From NCBI RefSeq assembly GCF_004331285.1, contig NZ_SJOH01000002.1:1-64000 (forward strand): 64,000 bases of DNA, given 5' to 3'. The notes below the pieces were generated by a model that saw nothing but the letters and a program-made list of their open reading frames with translations, did no database searches and had not been told where the DNA came from. Shown piece after piece: positions 55,097-64,000 of this stretch (positions are counted from its first letter, which is position 1; each line of letters starts with the position of its first letter). Source of the stretch: Acinetobacter sp. ANC 3781. Its GTDB lineage: Bacteria > Pseudomonadota > Gammaproteobacteria > Pseudomonadales > Moraxellaceae. The position numbers and the translations under genes were made by a program.

Positions 55097-56368
55097 TCAT
55101 GATTTCGCGAATTTATATCCAGTAAGATCTTGAGTAATCGCACACCAGCAAATTAATAAATAACAAATTGCAGGAACAATAAATGCAGTAGAAATACTCG
55201 TTAAATCTGAAAGATAACCCATGACAAGAGGTAAAATTGCGCCACCAACAAACATGGTGACCATGAGAGATGCAGCCATTTGAGATTTTTTTCCTAAACC
55301 TCGCACGCCCATTGAGAAAATTGTTGGGTATAGTGTTGATTTGAATAAGAACATACAAATCAATACAATCACCGAAAGATATTGATAACCTAACATTACG
55401 AATAAACAAGCTAAAACACAGACAGCACTATTAAAGATTTGCAGTTTTCTTGGATCAATATATTTCATAATGAAGATGCCTAAGAAGCGGCCAGTCATAT
55501 AGCAGAACATTGCGATTGATAAGAAATAAGCTCCCTTACTTGGAGTAATACCTTGCCAATGTTCAATCACAAAGTTAATAAAGAATGCACCTATACTAAA
55601 ATGCGCACCGTTATAGCAAAACTGTGACAACATTGCTTTTCGAACATTTTTATTTTTATGAAGGGGGATATTTTCAAAGACAGTATCGTCAGGATTTACT
55701 TGGATAGCATTTTGATCGTGCTGATTATTATCAGGCAGTTTGATCATAAAAATATATCCAACGACACATAGTACGAGGATAGAAAGTGCTGCATAAGTCA
55801 AAGTAGCAGGTTCTACATGAAAGCCTGCTATTGTACCTGCAGGGATGAAGAACACAGCTCCACCGACCAATGGACCACACATTCCACCCATACCGCCAAA
55901 AGCCTGAGCTAAGGTCAAACGACGTGTTGCATCCTTAGGATCACCGAGTTTAGTTGCATATAAATTACATACAATTTCTAAGCAAGCTAAGCCTGATGCA
56001 AGAATAAAGATGACTATTAAAAAAGCAGAAAATGTTCCTACCTGAGTAGCTGGAACAAAGCCCATACAGCCTATAGCAAAGAGAAGCAAACCAACGATAA
56101 TAGAATTTTTATAACCATATCGTTTCATAAGTATGCCAACAGGAATTGCAGATATAAAGTAAGCACTTAAATAAGCAGTTTGTATGAAAGCTGACTCACC
56201 ATGTGAAATGTGAAACTTATCCTGAAAATGTTTATTCAGCACATCTAGTAAAGTATGAGAAAAAGCCCACATAAAATTAAAAACAATGACTAAAATCAAT
56301 GCTGCTTTTAAGGAGATTGCCTTTCTTTTAACAGGCGCCTCTGCAATATTACTTAAACTCGCATCCAT
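55097..56368 (-). CDS. FucP-like sugar:proton symporter (MFS, FHS family)
   Basis: A 423-aa carrier with a first helix LILVIVFNFMWAFSHTLLDV and the next region GESAFIQTAYLSAYFISAIP, VGILMKRYGYKNSIIVGLLL, both typical of the fucose/glucose-galactose group; PSKGAYFLSIAMFCYMTGRF begins the second half. AAGGAA precedes the selected ATG. It probably imports a sugar or polyol processed by the flanking dehydrogenase and isomerase. It lies 31 bases before the isomerase gene. Confidence 0.82.
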   Translation of the reverse strand: MDASLSNIAEAPVKRKAISLKAALILVIVFNFMWAFSHTLLDVLNKHFQDKFHISHGESAFIQTAYLSAYFISAIPVGILMKRYGYKNSIIVGLLLFAIGCMGFVPATQVGTFSAFLIVIFILASGLACLEIVCNLYATKLGDPKDATRRLTLAQAFGGMGGMCGPLVGGAVFFIPAGTIAGFHVEPATLTYAALSILVLCVVGYIFMIKLPDNNQHDQNAIQVNPDDTVFENIPLHKNKNVRKAMLSQFCYNGAHFSIGAFFINFVIEHWQGITPSKGAYFLSIAMFCYMTGRFLGIFIMKYIDPRKLQIFNSAVCVLACLFVMLGYQYLSVIVLICMFLFKSTLYPTIFSMGVRGLGKKSQMAASLMVTMFVGGAILPLVMGYLSDLTSISTAFIVPAICYLLICWCAITQDLTGYKFAKS

Positions 56369-56481
56369 TGCTAGTTTCCTTATATTCGAATAATAGTCTC
56401 CTAAGCAGCATGTAATTGAACACACTGCTTAAGCTATTAAATAATTTGAAGTATCTCTTCTTTGAGATAAGTATAGATAAT

Positions 56482-57507
56482 TTACGCAGCTAGGCTTTTT
56501 GCTGGACCTTCTGGATTAATAGCAATAGCTTTGCCACTTTCTACTGATTCCATAGCACAAACCGCAAGATATAGAGCTTGTAAGCCATCAAATAGGCTTG
56601 TTGGGAACGCTTGTTTTGATACTAAACTAGAGATGAACGCATCAAACTCATTTCTATATGAACTGGTATAACGTTCTAAAAAGAAGTTCAATAATGGCTG
56701 CTGGGAGCCAGTAAAGTCTTTAGCATATTTTTTCAGCGTTGAAGGACGATGATTTTGCGTTTTTAATAAGCCTAGAGAACCAAGTACTTCAATACGCTGA
56801 TCATATCCATAAACCGCTTCACGGCAGTTATTAATGATGCATTGCTTACCAGATGCCGTTTTCAAAGTAATACTGCAGGTATCATAATCATTAATAGTAA
56901 CTAATTCTTCATCTACCAAACGACTTGCTGTGGCAAATATTTCAACCGGTTCTTCACCTAAAATAAAGCGCGCTGTATCAAAGTCATGAATTGTCATATC
57001 TTTAAAGATACCGCCTGAAGTTTTCATATATTCCACAGGCTGCATACCAGGATCACGACTTGTAATGATTACTTGTCGAACACTTCCAATTTCATTATTT
57101 TCTAGGGCTGCTTTCAATGCAATAGTATCTTCATCAAAACGTCGGTTAAACGCCAACATGACTTGACCACCATTTTGTTGAATTTTTTCTACAGCATCAA
57201 TTGAACGTTGAAAATCTAAATCGATTGGCTTTTCGCATAAAACAGGCTTTTTATTTTTCACAGCATGCATCATTAAATCAACGTGTAAATCCGTAGCTGT
57301 TGCAATCACAATAGCATCGATATCGTCACGATCAATTGCTTCGTAATAGTCGTAGCATGATTCACAATTTAATTCTGAAGCTAGTTTATCAACGCCCTCT
57401 TTCCATGGATCAGCGATTAATTTAAGTTCACATTGTGTATTTAAAAATGCACTTTTAGAATGGATTTGAGCGATGCGTCCCGCACCTAGAATTGCTACTT
57501 TTAACAT
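56482..57507 (-). CDS. Inositol 2-dehydrogenase-like oxidoreductase (Gfo/Idh/MocA)
   Basis: A 341-aa dehydrogenase: MLKVAILGAGRIAQIHSKSA with the GxGxxA nucleotide motif, VIATATDLHVDLMMHAVKNK, the lysine-bearing CEKPIDLD motif, MLAFNRRFDEDTIALKAALE and GGIFKDMTIHDFDTARFILG with the catalytic Asp/His. These features are close to IolG-type inositol or related polyol dehydrogenases. AAGGAAG lies ahead of this ATG. First gene of a three-gene operon with the permease and isomerase; inosose or keto-sugar formation is the expected step. Confidence 0.82.
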   Translation of the reverse strand: MLKVAILGAGRIAQIHSKSAFLNTQCELKLIADPWKEGVDKLASELNCESCYDYYEAIDRDDIDAIVIATATDLHVDLMMHAVKNKKPVLCEKPIDLDFQRSIDAVEKIQQNGGQVMLAFNRRFDEDTIALKAALENNEIGSVRQVIITSRDPGMQPVEYMKTSGGIFKDMTIHDFDTARFILGEEPVEIFATASRLVDEELVTINDYDTCSITLKTASGKQCIINNCREAVYGYDQRIEVLGSLGLLKTQNHRPSTLKKYAKDFTGSQQPLLNFFLERYTSSYRNEFDAFISSLVSKQAFPTSLFDGLQALYLAVCAMESVESGKAIAINPEGPAKSLAA

Positions 57508-58117
57508 ACAGATACTTCCTTTTAATAACGATAACTTCAAAAACTACTTATTCTTGATGATTCCTAGGTTATACAAGCTGATTTTGAAAAAAAATAACTA
57601 TTTCTAAAAACACTTTTTCATTTTTGAAATTAACCAACCTTGCTGCCTTATCATTTTTATAAATAAATTAAAACCCCTTTATTTTTCCTTATATTGCAAA
57701 AGACATTTTCAATTTTTGACATTTTTTTCCCATTTTGACGCTTCTATACTCCAAGACAATTAATAACGACTTCACTCAATGATCATTGGAAATGATATTG
57801 ATTAATAGACAAATACGACAGGAGCGTCGTAAAAAATTTAGGGAGAAATTGTATAAGAGCTTTTTTAAAAGCTCTAAATAAGAAAGTGCTAGGTCGACTA
57901 GCTCATTAAATAAATGGTCAATCACTGTATTGGACTAAATGTACATAGAGTTTTGTCTAGGTGAGCTATGGCATTCAATTTATGAATATCAAACTCCTTA
58001 TAAGATCCTATTAGGCTCTTGTGACGATCAATTTTCGAAGCAGTCATGCAGGTTTTTGAATGGACTTCAAAACTATCTGCGGATGTTAATTATGCTTAAA
58101 GCAAAAGGAAACTTACA
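57508..58117. other. Divergent promoter region of the sugar/cyclitol genes
   Basis: About 600 bases between the oppositely oriented dehydrogenase operon and the ABC importer. It contains AATGATCATT, a 10-bp palindrome near 57778, and very AT-rich stretches suited to promoters. A plus-strand frame near 57939-58121 has no ribosome-binding site or family resemblance and I do not call it. No dedicated sugar regulator gene is present in the cluster. Confidence 0.4.
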
Positions 58118-59182
58118 ATGAAAATGTATAAAACTATTACCACTTCTGTAGCCACGATTGCCTTAGCAGCATTTGCAAATTCTACTTATGCTGCTGGTGA
58201 ATTAATTGGAATTGCCTTACCCAATAAAACAGAAGCACGCTGGATTATGGATGGAAAAAATATTGTCAGCAATTTGAAAGCCAAAGGTTATAAGACTGAT
58301 TTGCAATACTCAACCCTTGATGTACCAACGCAAATTTCTCAAATTGAGAACATGATTACTGCTGGTGCAAAAGTTCTTGTTGTTGCCCCTGTTGATGGCG
58401 CGACTGTTTCAAATGTATTAAGCAAAGCAAAAAAGAAAGGTATTAAAGTAATTTCATATGACAAATTAATTATGAAAACAAAAGATGTGGATTACTATGC
58501 CACATTTGATAATTACCAGGTGGGTGTACTACAAGGAACTTCTATTGTTAACAAACTTGGACTAAATGCAGGTAAAGGTCCATTTAATATTGAACTTTTT
58601 GCAGGCTCTTTAGATGACAATAATGCCCACATGTTTAATGCAGGCGCAATGTCTGTTTTGAATCCTTATATCTCAAAAGGCAAACTTATTGTTCGTAGCA
58701 AACAAACTAATCTTGCTAAAGTTGCGACCTTACGTTGGGAAGGTGCAACAGCACAAGCCCGCATGGATAATTTATTAAGTGCCTTTTATGGTGGTTCCCG
58801 TCTACATGCTGTTTTGGCACCCAATGATAATCTAGCAACAGGTATTATCTCTTCTCTTAAAGGTGTTGGGTATGGGCGCCCTAATCAACCAATGCCTGTC
58901 ATTACTGGTCAGGATGCTCAACCAGCAAATATAAAAGCAATAATGAAAGGTGATCAAACCTCAACCGTATTTAAAGATACTCGTTTACTGTCTAAAGCTG
59001 CCGCAAATATGGTTGATGCAATTATTAAAGGTCAGACTGTTCCTGTAAACAATACAAAATCCTATAACAATGGTTCTAAAGTTGTACCCACCTACTTAGT
59101 TAAGCCTCAATTAGTAGATAAAAATAACTGGAATGTAGTTCTCGTGAAATCTGGTTACTATAAAGCCAATCAATTTAAATAA
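58118..59182 (+). CDS. Periplasmic sugar-binding protein, ChvE/XylF-like
   Basis: A 354-aa type I periplasmic binding protein with signal peptide ([17 protein letters not shown], cleaved before AGELI). [60 protein letters not shown] and [20 protein letters not shown] are signatures of the ChvE multiple-sugar binding group. It delivers a monosaccharide or polyol to the ATPase and permease encoded downstream. The GGAAAC ribosome-binding site is a fair distance from the ATG. Confidence 0.87.
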   Translation: MKMYKTITTSVATIALAAFANSTYAAGELIGIALPNKTEARWIMDGKNIVSNLKAKGYKTDLQYSTLDVPTQISQIENMITAGAKVLVVAPVDGATVSNVLSKAKKKGIKVISYDKLIMKTKDVDYYATFDNYQVGVLQGTSIVNKLGLNAGKGPFNIELFAGSLDDNNAHMFNAGAMSVLNPYISKGKLIVRSKQTNLAKVATLRWEGATAQARMDNLLSAFYGGSRLHAVLAPNDNLATGIISSLKGVGYGRPNQPMPVITGQDAQPANIKAIMKGDQTSTVFKDTRLLSKAAANMVDAIIKGQTVPVNNTKSYNNGSKVVPTYLVKPQLVDKNNWNVVLVKSGYYKANQFK

Positions 59183-59280
59183 TTTATTTTTCAACAACTT
59201 AAATAAAAATTTACACAGGTTAAGGCGATTAAAACAGATAAGTGTTGGTCAGTAATCACTGATCAACAGAGGACTGCTGT

Positions 59281-60828
59281 ATGAAAACAATACTTGAAAT
59301 GCGTGGCATCAAGAAGTGTTTTGGACATGTTCAGGCATTGAGTCATGTCGACCTGGTTGTCAAAACAGGAGAAATTCACGCTATTTGTGGTGAAAATGGT
59401 GCTGGTAAATCTACATTAATGAAAGTGTTGAGTGGGGTTTACCCTCATGGTTCTTATGATGGTCAGATCTTATATCAGGGTGAAGAACAGAAATTTTCTG
59501 ATATTGGCGACAGTGAAGAAAAAGGAATTATCATTATTCATCAAGAGCTTGCTCTTGTCCCTATGTTATCTATCACTGAGAATATTTTTTTAGGTAATGA
59601 GCAATCCAAAATAGGCATTATTAACTGGAATACCTCTTATAAGAAAACCAAACAAGTACTTGCTAAAGTAGGTTTATCTGATTCTCCTGATACTTTAATT
59701 AGTGACCTCGGAATTGGAAAACAACAATTAGTTGAAATTGCAAAAGCATTATCGAAAGAAGTTAAGCTGCTAATTTTGGACGAACCCACAGCCAGTTTAA
59801 ATGACAATGATAGTGATCGATTATTAAACCTTTTATTAGAACTGAAGGCCCAAGGTGTTACATCGATCATTATTTCACATAAGCTAAATGAAATTTCTAG
59901 AGTAGCGGATAGCATTACGATCATACGTGACGGCTCCTCTGTAGATTATCTAAATTGTCGAGAAGAAGATGTAAGCGAAGACCGTATCATTAAAGCAATG
60001 GTCGGTCGTGACATGGAAGATCGTTATCCGAAACGATCACCAAATATTGGCAACGTTCTATTTGAAGTCAAAGATTGGCGTGTTGATCACCCCAACCATG
60101 CTTCACGTGAAGTCATTAAAGGAATCAGTATCAACGCACGTAAAGGTGAAATTGTCGGAATTGCTGGCCTTATGGGTTCTGGACGTACAGAGCTTGCAAT
60201 GAGTATCTTTGGCAAATCTTACGGTAAGAATATTCGTGGCACAGTTTCAATTCATGACAAAGTAATTGATGTATCTAATGTCAGAAAAGCTATTGACAAC
60301 GGCTTGGCCTATGTAACGGAAGACAGAAAAGGGTACGGGCTATTACTCGAAGAAAGTATTAAAAAAAATACTTCTTTAGCCAACCTTTCAGGTATTTCAA
60401 AGCATCTAGTAGTAAATGACCATCGAGAAACAAATACTGCAAATGAATTTCGAAGCAAGCTGCGAATTAGAAGTGCTGATGTAGAACAACATACGGGTAA
60501 CTTGTCAGGCGGAAATCAGCAAAAGGTCGTGATTAGTAAATGGTTATTCACAGCACCAGATGTCCTAATTCTCGATGAGCCTACACGAGGAGTTGATGTA
60601 GGGGCAAAGTATGAAATTTATACAATTATTGATCAAGTAGCCCAAGAGGGTAAATGTATTGTCATGATTTCCTCTGAGATGCCTGAGCTATTGGGTATGT
60701 GTGATCGGATTTATGTCATGAATGAAGGAAAGATTGTTGGTGAGTTTCTGGCAAAAGATGCAAATCAAGAAGCCATTATGCGATCTATTATGAAGAATGG
60801 AGAGAAAGAAAATGAACAATATCAATAG
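59281..60828 (+). CDS. Sugar ABC transporter ATPase with two ATP-binding domains (GguA/XylG type)
   Basis: A 515-aa fused ATPase. Domain one has Walker [11 protein letters not shown]-loop QEL, and [12 protein letters not shown]; domain two has the degenerate [26 protein letters not shown] and [13 protein letters not shown]. This arrangement is normal for carbohydrate uptake transporters 2. [17 protein letters not shown] lies between. It energises import of the ligand of the preceding binding protein; its stop overlaps the permease start region by 17 bases. Confidence 0.9.
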   Translation: MKTILEMRGIKKCFGHVQALSHVDLVVKTGEIHAICGENGAGKSTLMKVLSGVYPHGSYDGQILYQGEEQKFSDIGDSEEKGIIIIHQELALVPMLSITENIFLGNEQSKIGIINWNTSYKKTKQVLAKVGLSDSPDTLISDLGIGKQQLVEIAKALSKEVKLLILDEPTASLNDNDSDRLLNLLLELKAQGVTSIIISHKLNEISRVADSITIIRDGSSVDYLNCREEDVSEDRIIKAMVGRDMEDRYPKRSPNIGNVLFEVKDWRVDHPNHASREVIKGISINARKGEIVGIAGLMGSGRTELAMSIFGKSYGKNIRGTVSIHDKVIDVSNVRKAIDNGLAYVTEDRKGYGLLLEESIKKNTSLANLSGISKHLVVNDHRETNTANEFRSKLRIRSADVEQHTGNLSGGNQQKVVISKWLFTAPDVLILDEPTRGVDVGAKYEIYTIIDQVAQEGKCIVMISSEMPELLGMCDRIYVMNEGKIVGEFLAKDANQEAIMRSIMKNGEKENEQYQ

Positions 60829-62026
60829 CGCAGCAATTACCAACAAAATGAATGGAAAAAATAATAAAGGACTAAATACAAATTTCATAGCAAATGGCTT
60901 AAAAGAATATGGCTTGCTATGTGCATTGATTATTATTGTGATATTTTTCCAATTTGCGACCAATAATGTTTTGTTACAACCATTAAATCTAACAAATTTA
61001 ATCTTGCAGAATAGTTATATCGTCATTATGGCTCTTGGCATGCTCATGGTCATTGTAAGTGGACAAATTGATCTCTCAGTTGGATCTGTAGTCGGGTTGA
61101 CGGGGGCTTTGGCAGCTAGCCTAATGGTTACACATGAAATGCCTTTTGTACCAGCAATGTTTATTTGTCTTCTGGCTGGTGCGGTGATCGGTGCCATTCA
61201 AGGCTATTGGGTTGCATATTGGAAAGTACCTTCATTTATCGTCACTTTAGCAGGGATGTTGGTTTTTCGCGGTTTGACATTAATTGCTCTAGATGGTCAA
61301 TCAGTTGGTCCATTTGAAGATGGATTTAATGCTTTTAGTTCTGGTTTTATTCCTGACTTTTTTGGTATTGAAGGTTTTCATGTCACATCACTTTTACTCG
61401 GAATTGTAGTTAGTATAACTTTTTTTGTGATTGAATTCCGTCAACGTAAACAAGCAGCATTACATGGTATTGAGAGTACGTCAAAAGTTCTTTTTGTGCT
61501 GAAGAACTTAGCATTAAGTGTAGCTATCATCGCATTTTCTTACTTATTGGCTTTGTATCAAGGCATGCCTATTGTATTGATTATTATGGGAATATTGGTT
61601 GCATTTTATACTTTCATTATGAACCGAACTACTATTGGACGTCGCATTTATGCGGTTGGTGGGAATGCAAAAGCAGCTAAGCTATCTGGTATCAAAACTG
61701 AACGTGTAATTTTCTTTGCATTTGTAAATATGGGGATTCTAGCTGCATTCGCAGGCCTAATTTTTGCAGCTCGTTTAAACAGTGCGACTCCATCTGGTGG
61801 CTACGGTTTTGAATTAGATGTGATAGCTGCCTGTTTCATTGGTGGCGCATCTGCATCTGGTGGCGTTGGAAAAGTTTTTGCTGTTGTCATTGGTGCTTTT
61901 ATTATGGGTGTCATGAATAACGGTATGTCGATTATGGGGATTGGCGTTGATTATCAACAAGTGATTAAAGGATTGGTGCTTTTAGGAGCCGTTCTTATTG
62001 ATGTTTATACCAAAAATAAGGCATAA
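60812..62026 (+). CDS. Sugar ABC transporter permease (GguB/XylH type)
   Basis: A 404-aa permease with some ten membrane segments; [36 protein letters not shown] and [38 protein letters not shown] are family hallmarks. GGAGAG seven bases before this ATG decides against one five codons earlier. It forms the membrane channel of the importer and is the last gene before a strong terminator. Confidence 0.88.
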   Translation: MNNINSAAITNKMNGKNNKGLNTNFIANGLKEYGLLCALIIIVIFFQFATNNVLLQPLNLTNLILQNSYIVIMALGMLMVIVSGQIDLSVGSVVGLTGALAASLMVTHEMPFVPAMFICLLAGAVIGAIQGYWVAYWKVPSFIVTLAGMLVFRGLTLIALDGQSVGPFEDGFNAFSSGFIPDFFGIEGFHVTSLLLGIVVSITFFVIEFRQRKQAALHGIESTSKVLFVLKNLALSVAIIAFSYLLALYQGMPIVLIIMGILVAFYTFIMNRTTIGRRIYAVGGNAKAAKLSGIKTERVIFFAFVNMGILAAFAGLIFAARLNSATPSGGYGFELDVIAACFIGGASASGGVGKVFAVVIGAFIMGVMNNGMSIMGIGVDYQQVIKGLVLLGAVLIDVYTKNKA

Positions 62027-62030
62027 GTTA

Positions 62031-62068
62031 ATAACCTTTGAAGTGGCTTATACCACTTCAAAGGTTAT
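62031..62068. terminator. Strong 16-bp hairpin terminator
   Basis: ATAACCTTTGAAGTGG and its exact complement around a 6-base loop directly after the permease stop. Confidence 0.8.
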
Positions 62069-62544
62069 AATAAACGATACTTTTAATAGATATAGAAGTT
62101 TGAAATAATGTATTCAATCAAAATAACCACAAATTTTTTGGATTACTAGTTCAAACTAGTTGATCACTGCTTCTACTGATTTAGACTAATCTATTTCTCA
62201 TTTTGAGCTCATCATATTAATCTCATAAAAATAAGTGGTTAGCTTTCTAGTTTTGGTTGAGATGGTGGCTGTTTAACAGAGCTTATAACTACTTAAATTC
62301 CTATGCTTATTTTAGATTTCATTTACCCCAATTTACCCACCTATAAAAAAAGAGGATTTAGTGTTGGCCACAGTCTTTTTTTCATTTATAAGATTGCCTA
62401 TTATTTCTGCAATCCATACTCGAATGAACAATTCTTGATACAAGTGTGCCACAGTATCTGTACCTTTAGCATTTGATATTCATTACTACTCATACTCGTA
62501 TATTCTTTTATTAATATTGTAGAGTCTTCATACCTTGTGAGCCT
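62069..62544. other. Intergenic region between the ABC importer and brxL
   Basis: Convergent 3' ends face each other here. The sequence is AT-rich and I see no frame with a start, no inverted ends of a mobile element and no attachment site, though this should be the left boundary of the defence locus. Confidence 0.4.
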
Positions 62545-64000
62545 TTATGAAGATAATTTTATGTAAGTCACTTCAAATGCCTTGCATGCACGATACTTTT
62601 GGTTGCGGTTAGCAAGCTGAAATGCATCCCCCATATCGTACTGCTGAAAAATATCAAGTCCTCGATCTAAGGATATTTTCCAGCCAGTATTAGTAACTAT
62701 ATATCTAGCATGCTGAGAACCTGAATTATCAAATGAATACGCAAATTTAATTCCTACTGTGAACATTTCATTCTGTATCTTGTCAAAAAATTCACGCTGT
62801 TGATCACCCTTTAACTCATCCTCAACCGTTACAAGGCTAACAACGATTTCATCTTCTTCAGCTTTTAATTTGACAATAGTTTCTAGTAATTCCATCAAAT
62901 TACGAGCTTGAAAAAATAGACGGATATAAGGATCTGTAATAGTAATGTGTTTCACACCTTTCAAGTAAGGTCCGAACAGTTCCTCATAGGAAACCCCTCG
63001 TTGATTTTCAACAATGGTTAGATGCCCTTCCTGAGGTAGTTTCTCATCTGTAACATTAGTTTCAGATGTTAAAGGAGCGGAAGCTAGTGTCGTTTCAACC
63101 TGCAAATCAGGCAGATCAGCATCATCACTTGAAACTGTTTTATGAAAGTAATTTGGGTATTCAAGCTCTTCAAGTGTAGCAACTGGCTTTTCTTTGCCTA
63201 CTTTGTCAAAATAAGCGAAATTTACATCCGTATAGGTGGTATCAATTCTGAATAGCTGGTCTTTAACGCGCTTCCTGCCTTCCATTGCGAATTTCAAAAT
63301 TTCTTCGATTTCAACTTCCGTTGCCCCTCCTTGAGGGAACAATATCTTCATCAACCCAGAGAACGTTTTGTTGATAGCATCCCGATCACGAGTTGATATA
63401 TTTGAAGAAAGGGTAAAATACTTTTTATATTGATCTGAATAATCTTGGTTACGAAGGTGACGTAAAATTTCAGCCAAGTAATCCACCACAAAGCCGTATC
63501 CATTTGAAAACATTTCGCCACGGATAATATCCACTTCCCAGCCAGGAATATAAAAGTGTAGACGATCAAGAAATGCCGAGTCGTAAAACTTCTCTGGCAA
63601 TGCATCAAACAAATCTGAATGTTTGAGCATATAAGGCAGACTGTGTTCGGTGTTACCTACAAATGCCATGGAGGCATCTGCACCCAAAGTTTCAACACCT
63701 CGAGAAAATGACTTGTTCGCCATGTAGTTCTTCATGATATCGACAAGTGCTTTATCGACCTTCTTCTGTTTCCCAGCAAATTCATCGAAAGCAACAGCGT
63801 CCCAATAACCTACCAAGCCAATTTTCCCCGAAGAGTTATTGACGAATAACTTAGGAACGCTTACCTCACCTCCAGAAAGCAGAATACCGTGGGGTGAAAA
63901 CTCCGAGTATATATGTGACTTACCTGTACCTTTAGGTCCCAACTCAATAAGATTGTAATTCCGCTCACAAAATGGAATAAGTCTGACTAATTGAGTGAGC
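62545..64000 (-). CDS. brxL: BREX protein BrxL, 3' part (start lies beyond the right edge)
   Basis: The frame remains open to the right edge, giving the last 485 residues. Walker A is ELGPKGTGKSHIYSEFSPHG; GLVGYWDAVAFDEFAGK is the Walker B region; VGNTEHSLPYMLKHSDLFDA and LPEKFYDSAFLDRLHFYIPG are BrxL AAA+ hallmarks. The C-terminal 150 residues (ITITDPYIRLFFQARNLMEL, QHARYIVTNTGWKISLDRGL, DIFQQY) resemble the MITD1 C-terminal domain rather than a Lon protease domain. BrxL is usually the last gene of type 1 BREX phage-defence clusters, so the rest should lie to the right. Confidence 0.85.
   Translation of the reverse strand, partial: LTQLVRLIPFCERNYNLIELGPKGTGKSHIYSEFSPHGILLSGGEVSVPKLFVNNSSGKIGLVGYWDAVAFDEFAGKQKKVDKALVDIMKNYMANKSFSRGVETLGADASMAFVGNTEHSLPYMLKHSDLFDALPEKFYDSAFLDRLHFYIPGWEVDIIRGEMFSNGYGFVVDYLAEILRHLRNQDYSDQYKKYFTLSSNISTRDRDAINKTFSGLMKILFPQGGATEVEIEEILKFAMEGRKRVKDQLFRIDTTYTDVNFAYFDKVGKEKPVATLEELEYPNYFHKTVSSDDADLPDLQVETTLASAPLTSETNVTDEKLPQEGHLTIVENQRGVSYEELFGPYLKGVKHITITDPYIRLFFQARNLMELLETIVKLKAEEDEIVVSLVTVEDELKGDQQREFFDKIQNEMFTVGIKFAYSFDNSGSQHARYIVTNTGWKISLDRGLDIFQQYDMGDAFQLANRNQKYRACKAFEVTYIKLSS

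Noticed and set aside
57939..58121. 60-codon frame before the sugar-binding protein gene
   Set aside because: No ribosome-binding site or recognisable motif; lies in the promoter/leader region and is better left as non-coding.
1..64000. CRISPR arrays, tRNA genes, intact insertion sequences
   Set aside because: Looked for regularly spaced repeats, cloverleaf-like sequences and transposase frames; none found convincing by eye.

Overview
The window reads as Acinetobacter or a close relative. The DNA is AT-rich. The gene types fit: a MesX/MesD oxygen-dependent methionine synthase pair, duplicated beta-ketoadipate enzymes, OprD-type porins, a TehB with an N-terminal extension, and many LysR regulators beside catabolic operons. 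This is an accessory, catabolic part of the chromosome. It carries an unusual number of broken genes: tehB, two fic remnants, crcB, queH, a PepSY gene and an integrase stump. I saw no tRNA gene, CRISPR array or intact insertion sequence.

Layout. 1-0.2 kb: what looks like the promoter and leader of an rRNA operon reading leftwards off the window. 0.2-7.1 kb: a decayed AT-rich zone with a full-length tehB pseudogene, small hypothetical genes, a small lipoprotein, a GC-richer secreted protein and a VOC-fold protein. 7.1-12.2 kb: a LysR gene divergent from acyl-CoA dehydrogenase, CitE-like lyase, MaoC-type hydratase and CaiB-type CoA-transferase, i.e. an itaconate (ict-ich-ccl) type module. 12.4-21.9 kb: a second LysR gene and a ten-gene operon matching the mml (4-methylmuconolactone) pathway: two-subunit CoA-transferase, MFS transporter, methylmuconolactone methylisomerase, muconolactone-isomerase homologue, acetyl-CoA hydrolase/transferase, thiolase, metallo-beta-lactamase lactonase, porin and YciI-like protein. 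22-26 kb: fic remnant, then (minus strand) the operon mesX-mesD-flavin reductase-TSUP exporter. 26.4-27.7 kb: fluoride riboswitch with a nonsense-mutated crcB, and a nonsense-mutated queH. 27.7-30.9 kb: a cobalamin riboswitch heading a MetE-like/MTHFR-like gene pair. 31-37.2 kb: czcICBA-type heavy-metal efflux. 37.3-43.4 kb: integrase stump, then a Fur-box-controlled TonB receptor cluster. 43.8-51.4 kb: hydroxyquinol catabolism (LamB-like porin, maleylacetate reductase, NTF2-like protein, pcaFJI-type genes, intradiol dioxygenase, LysR). 51.5-62 kb: a sugar or cyclitol cluster (two Gfo/Idh/MocA oxidoreductases, TIM-barrel isomerase, two MFS carriers, ChvE-GguAB type ABC importer). 62.5 kb to the right edge: the 3' part of a BREX brxL gene.

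How the genes work together. The mml operon is expected to turn 4-methylmuconolactone into acetyl-CoA plus methylsuccinyl-CoA. The module next to it (dehydrogenase, hydratase, lyase) has exactly the enzymes needed to take methylsuccinyl-CoA through itaconyl- or mesaconyl-CoA and citramalyl-CoA to acetyl-CoA and pyruvate. Together they look like an end-to-end route for a compound usually regarded as a dead end. The hydroxyquinol genes make 3-oxoadipate and cleave it to succinyl-CoA and acetyl-CoA. The adjoining oxidoreductase, isomerase and sugar-import genes raise the untested possibility that a cyclitol or glycoside feeds hydroxyquinol. Functions rest on motif recognition and remembered family knowledge; no database search was possible.
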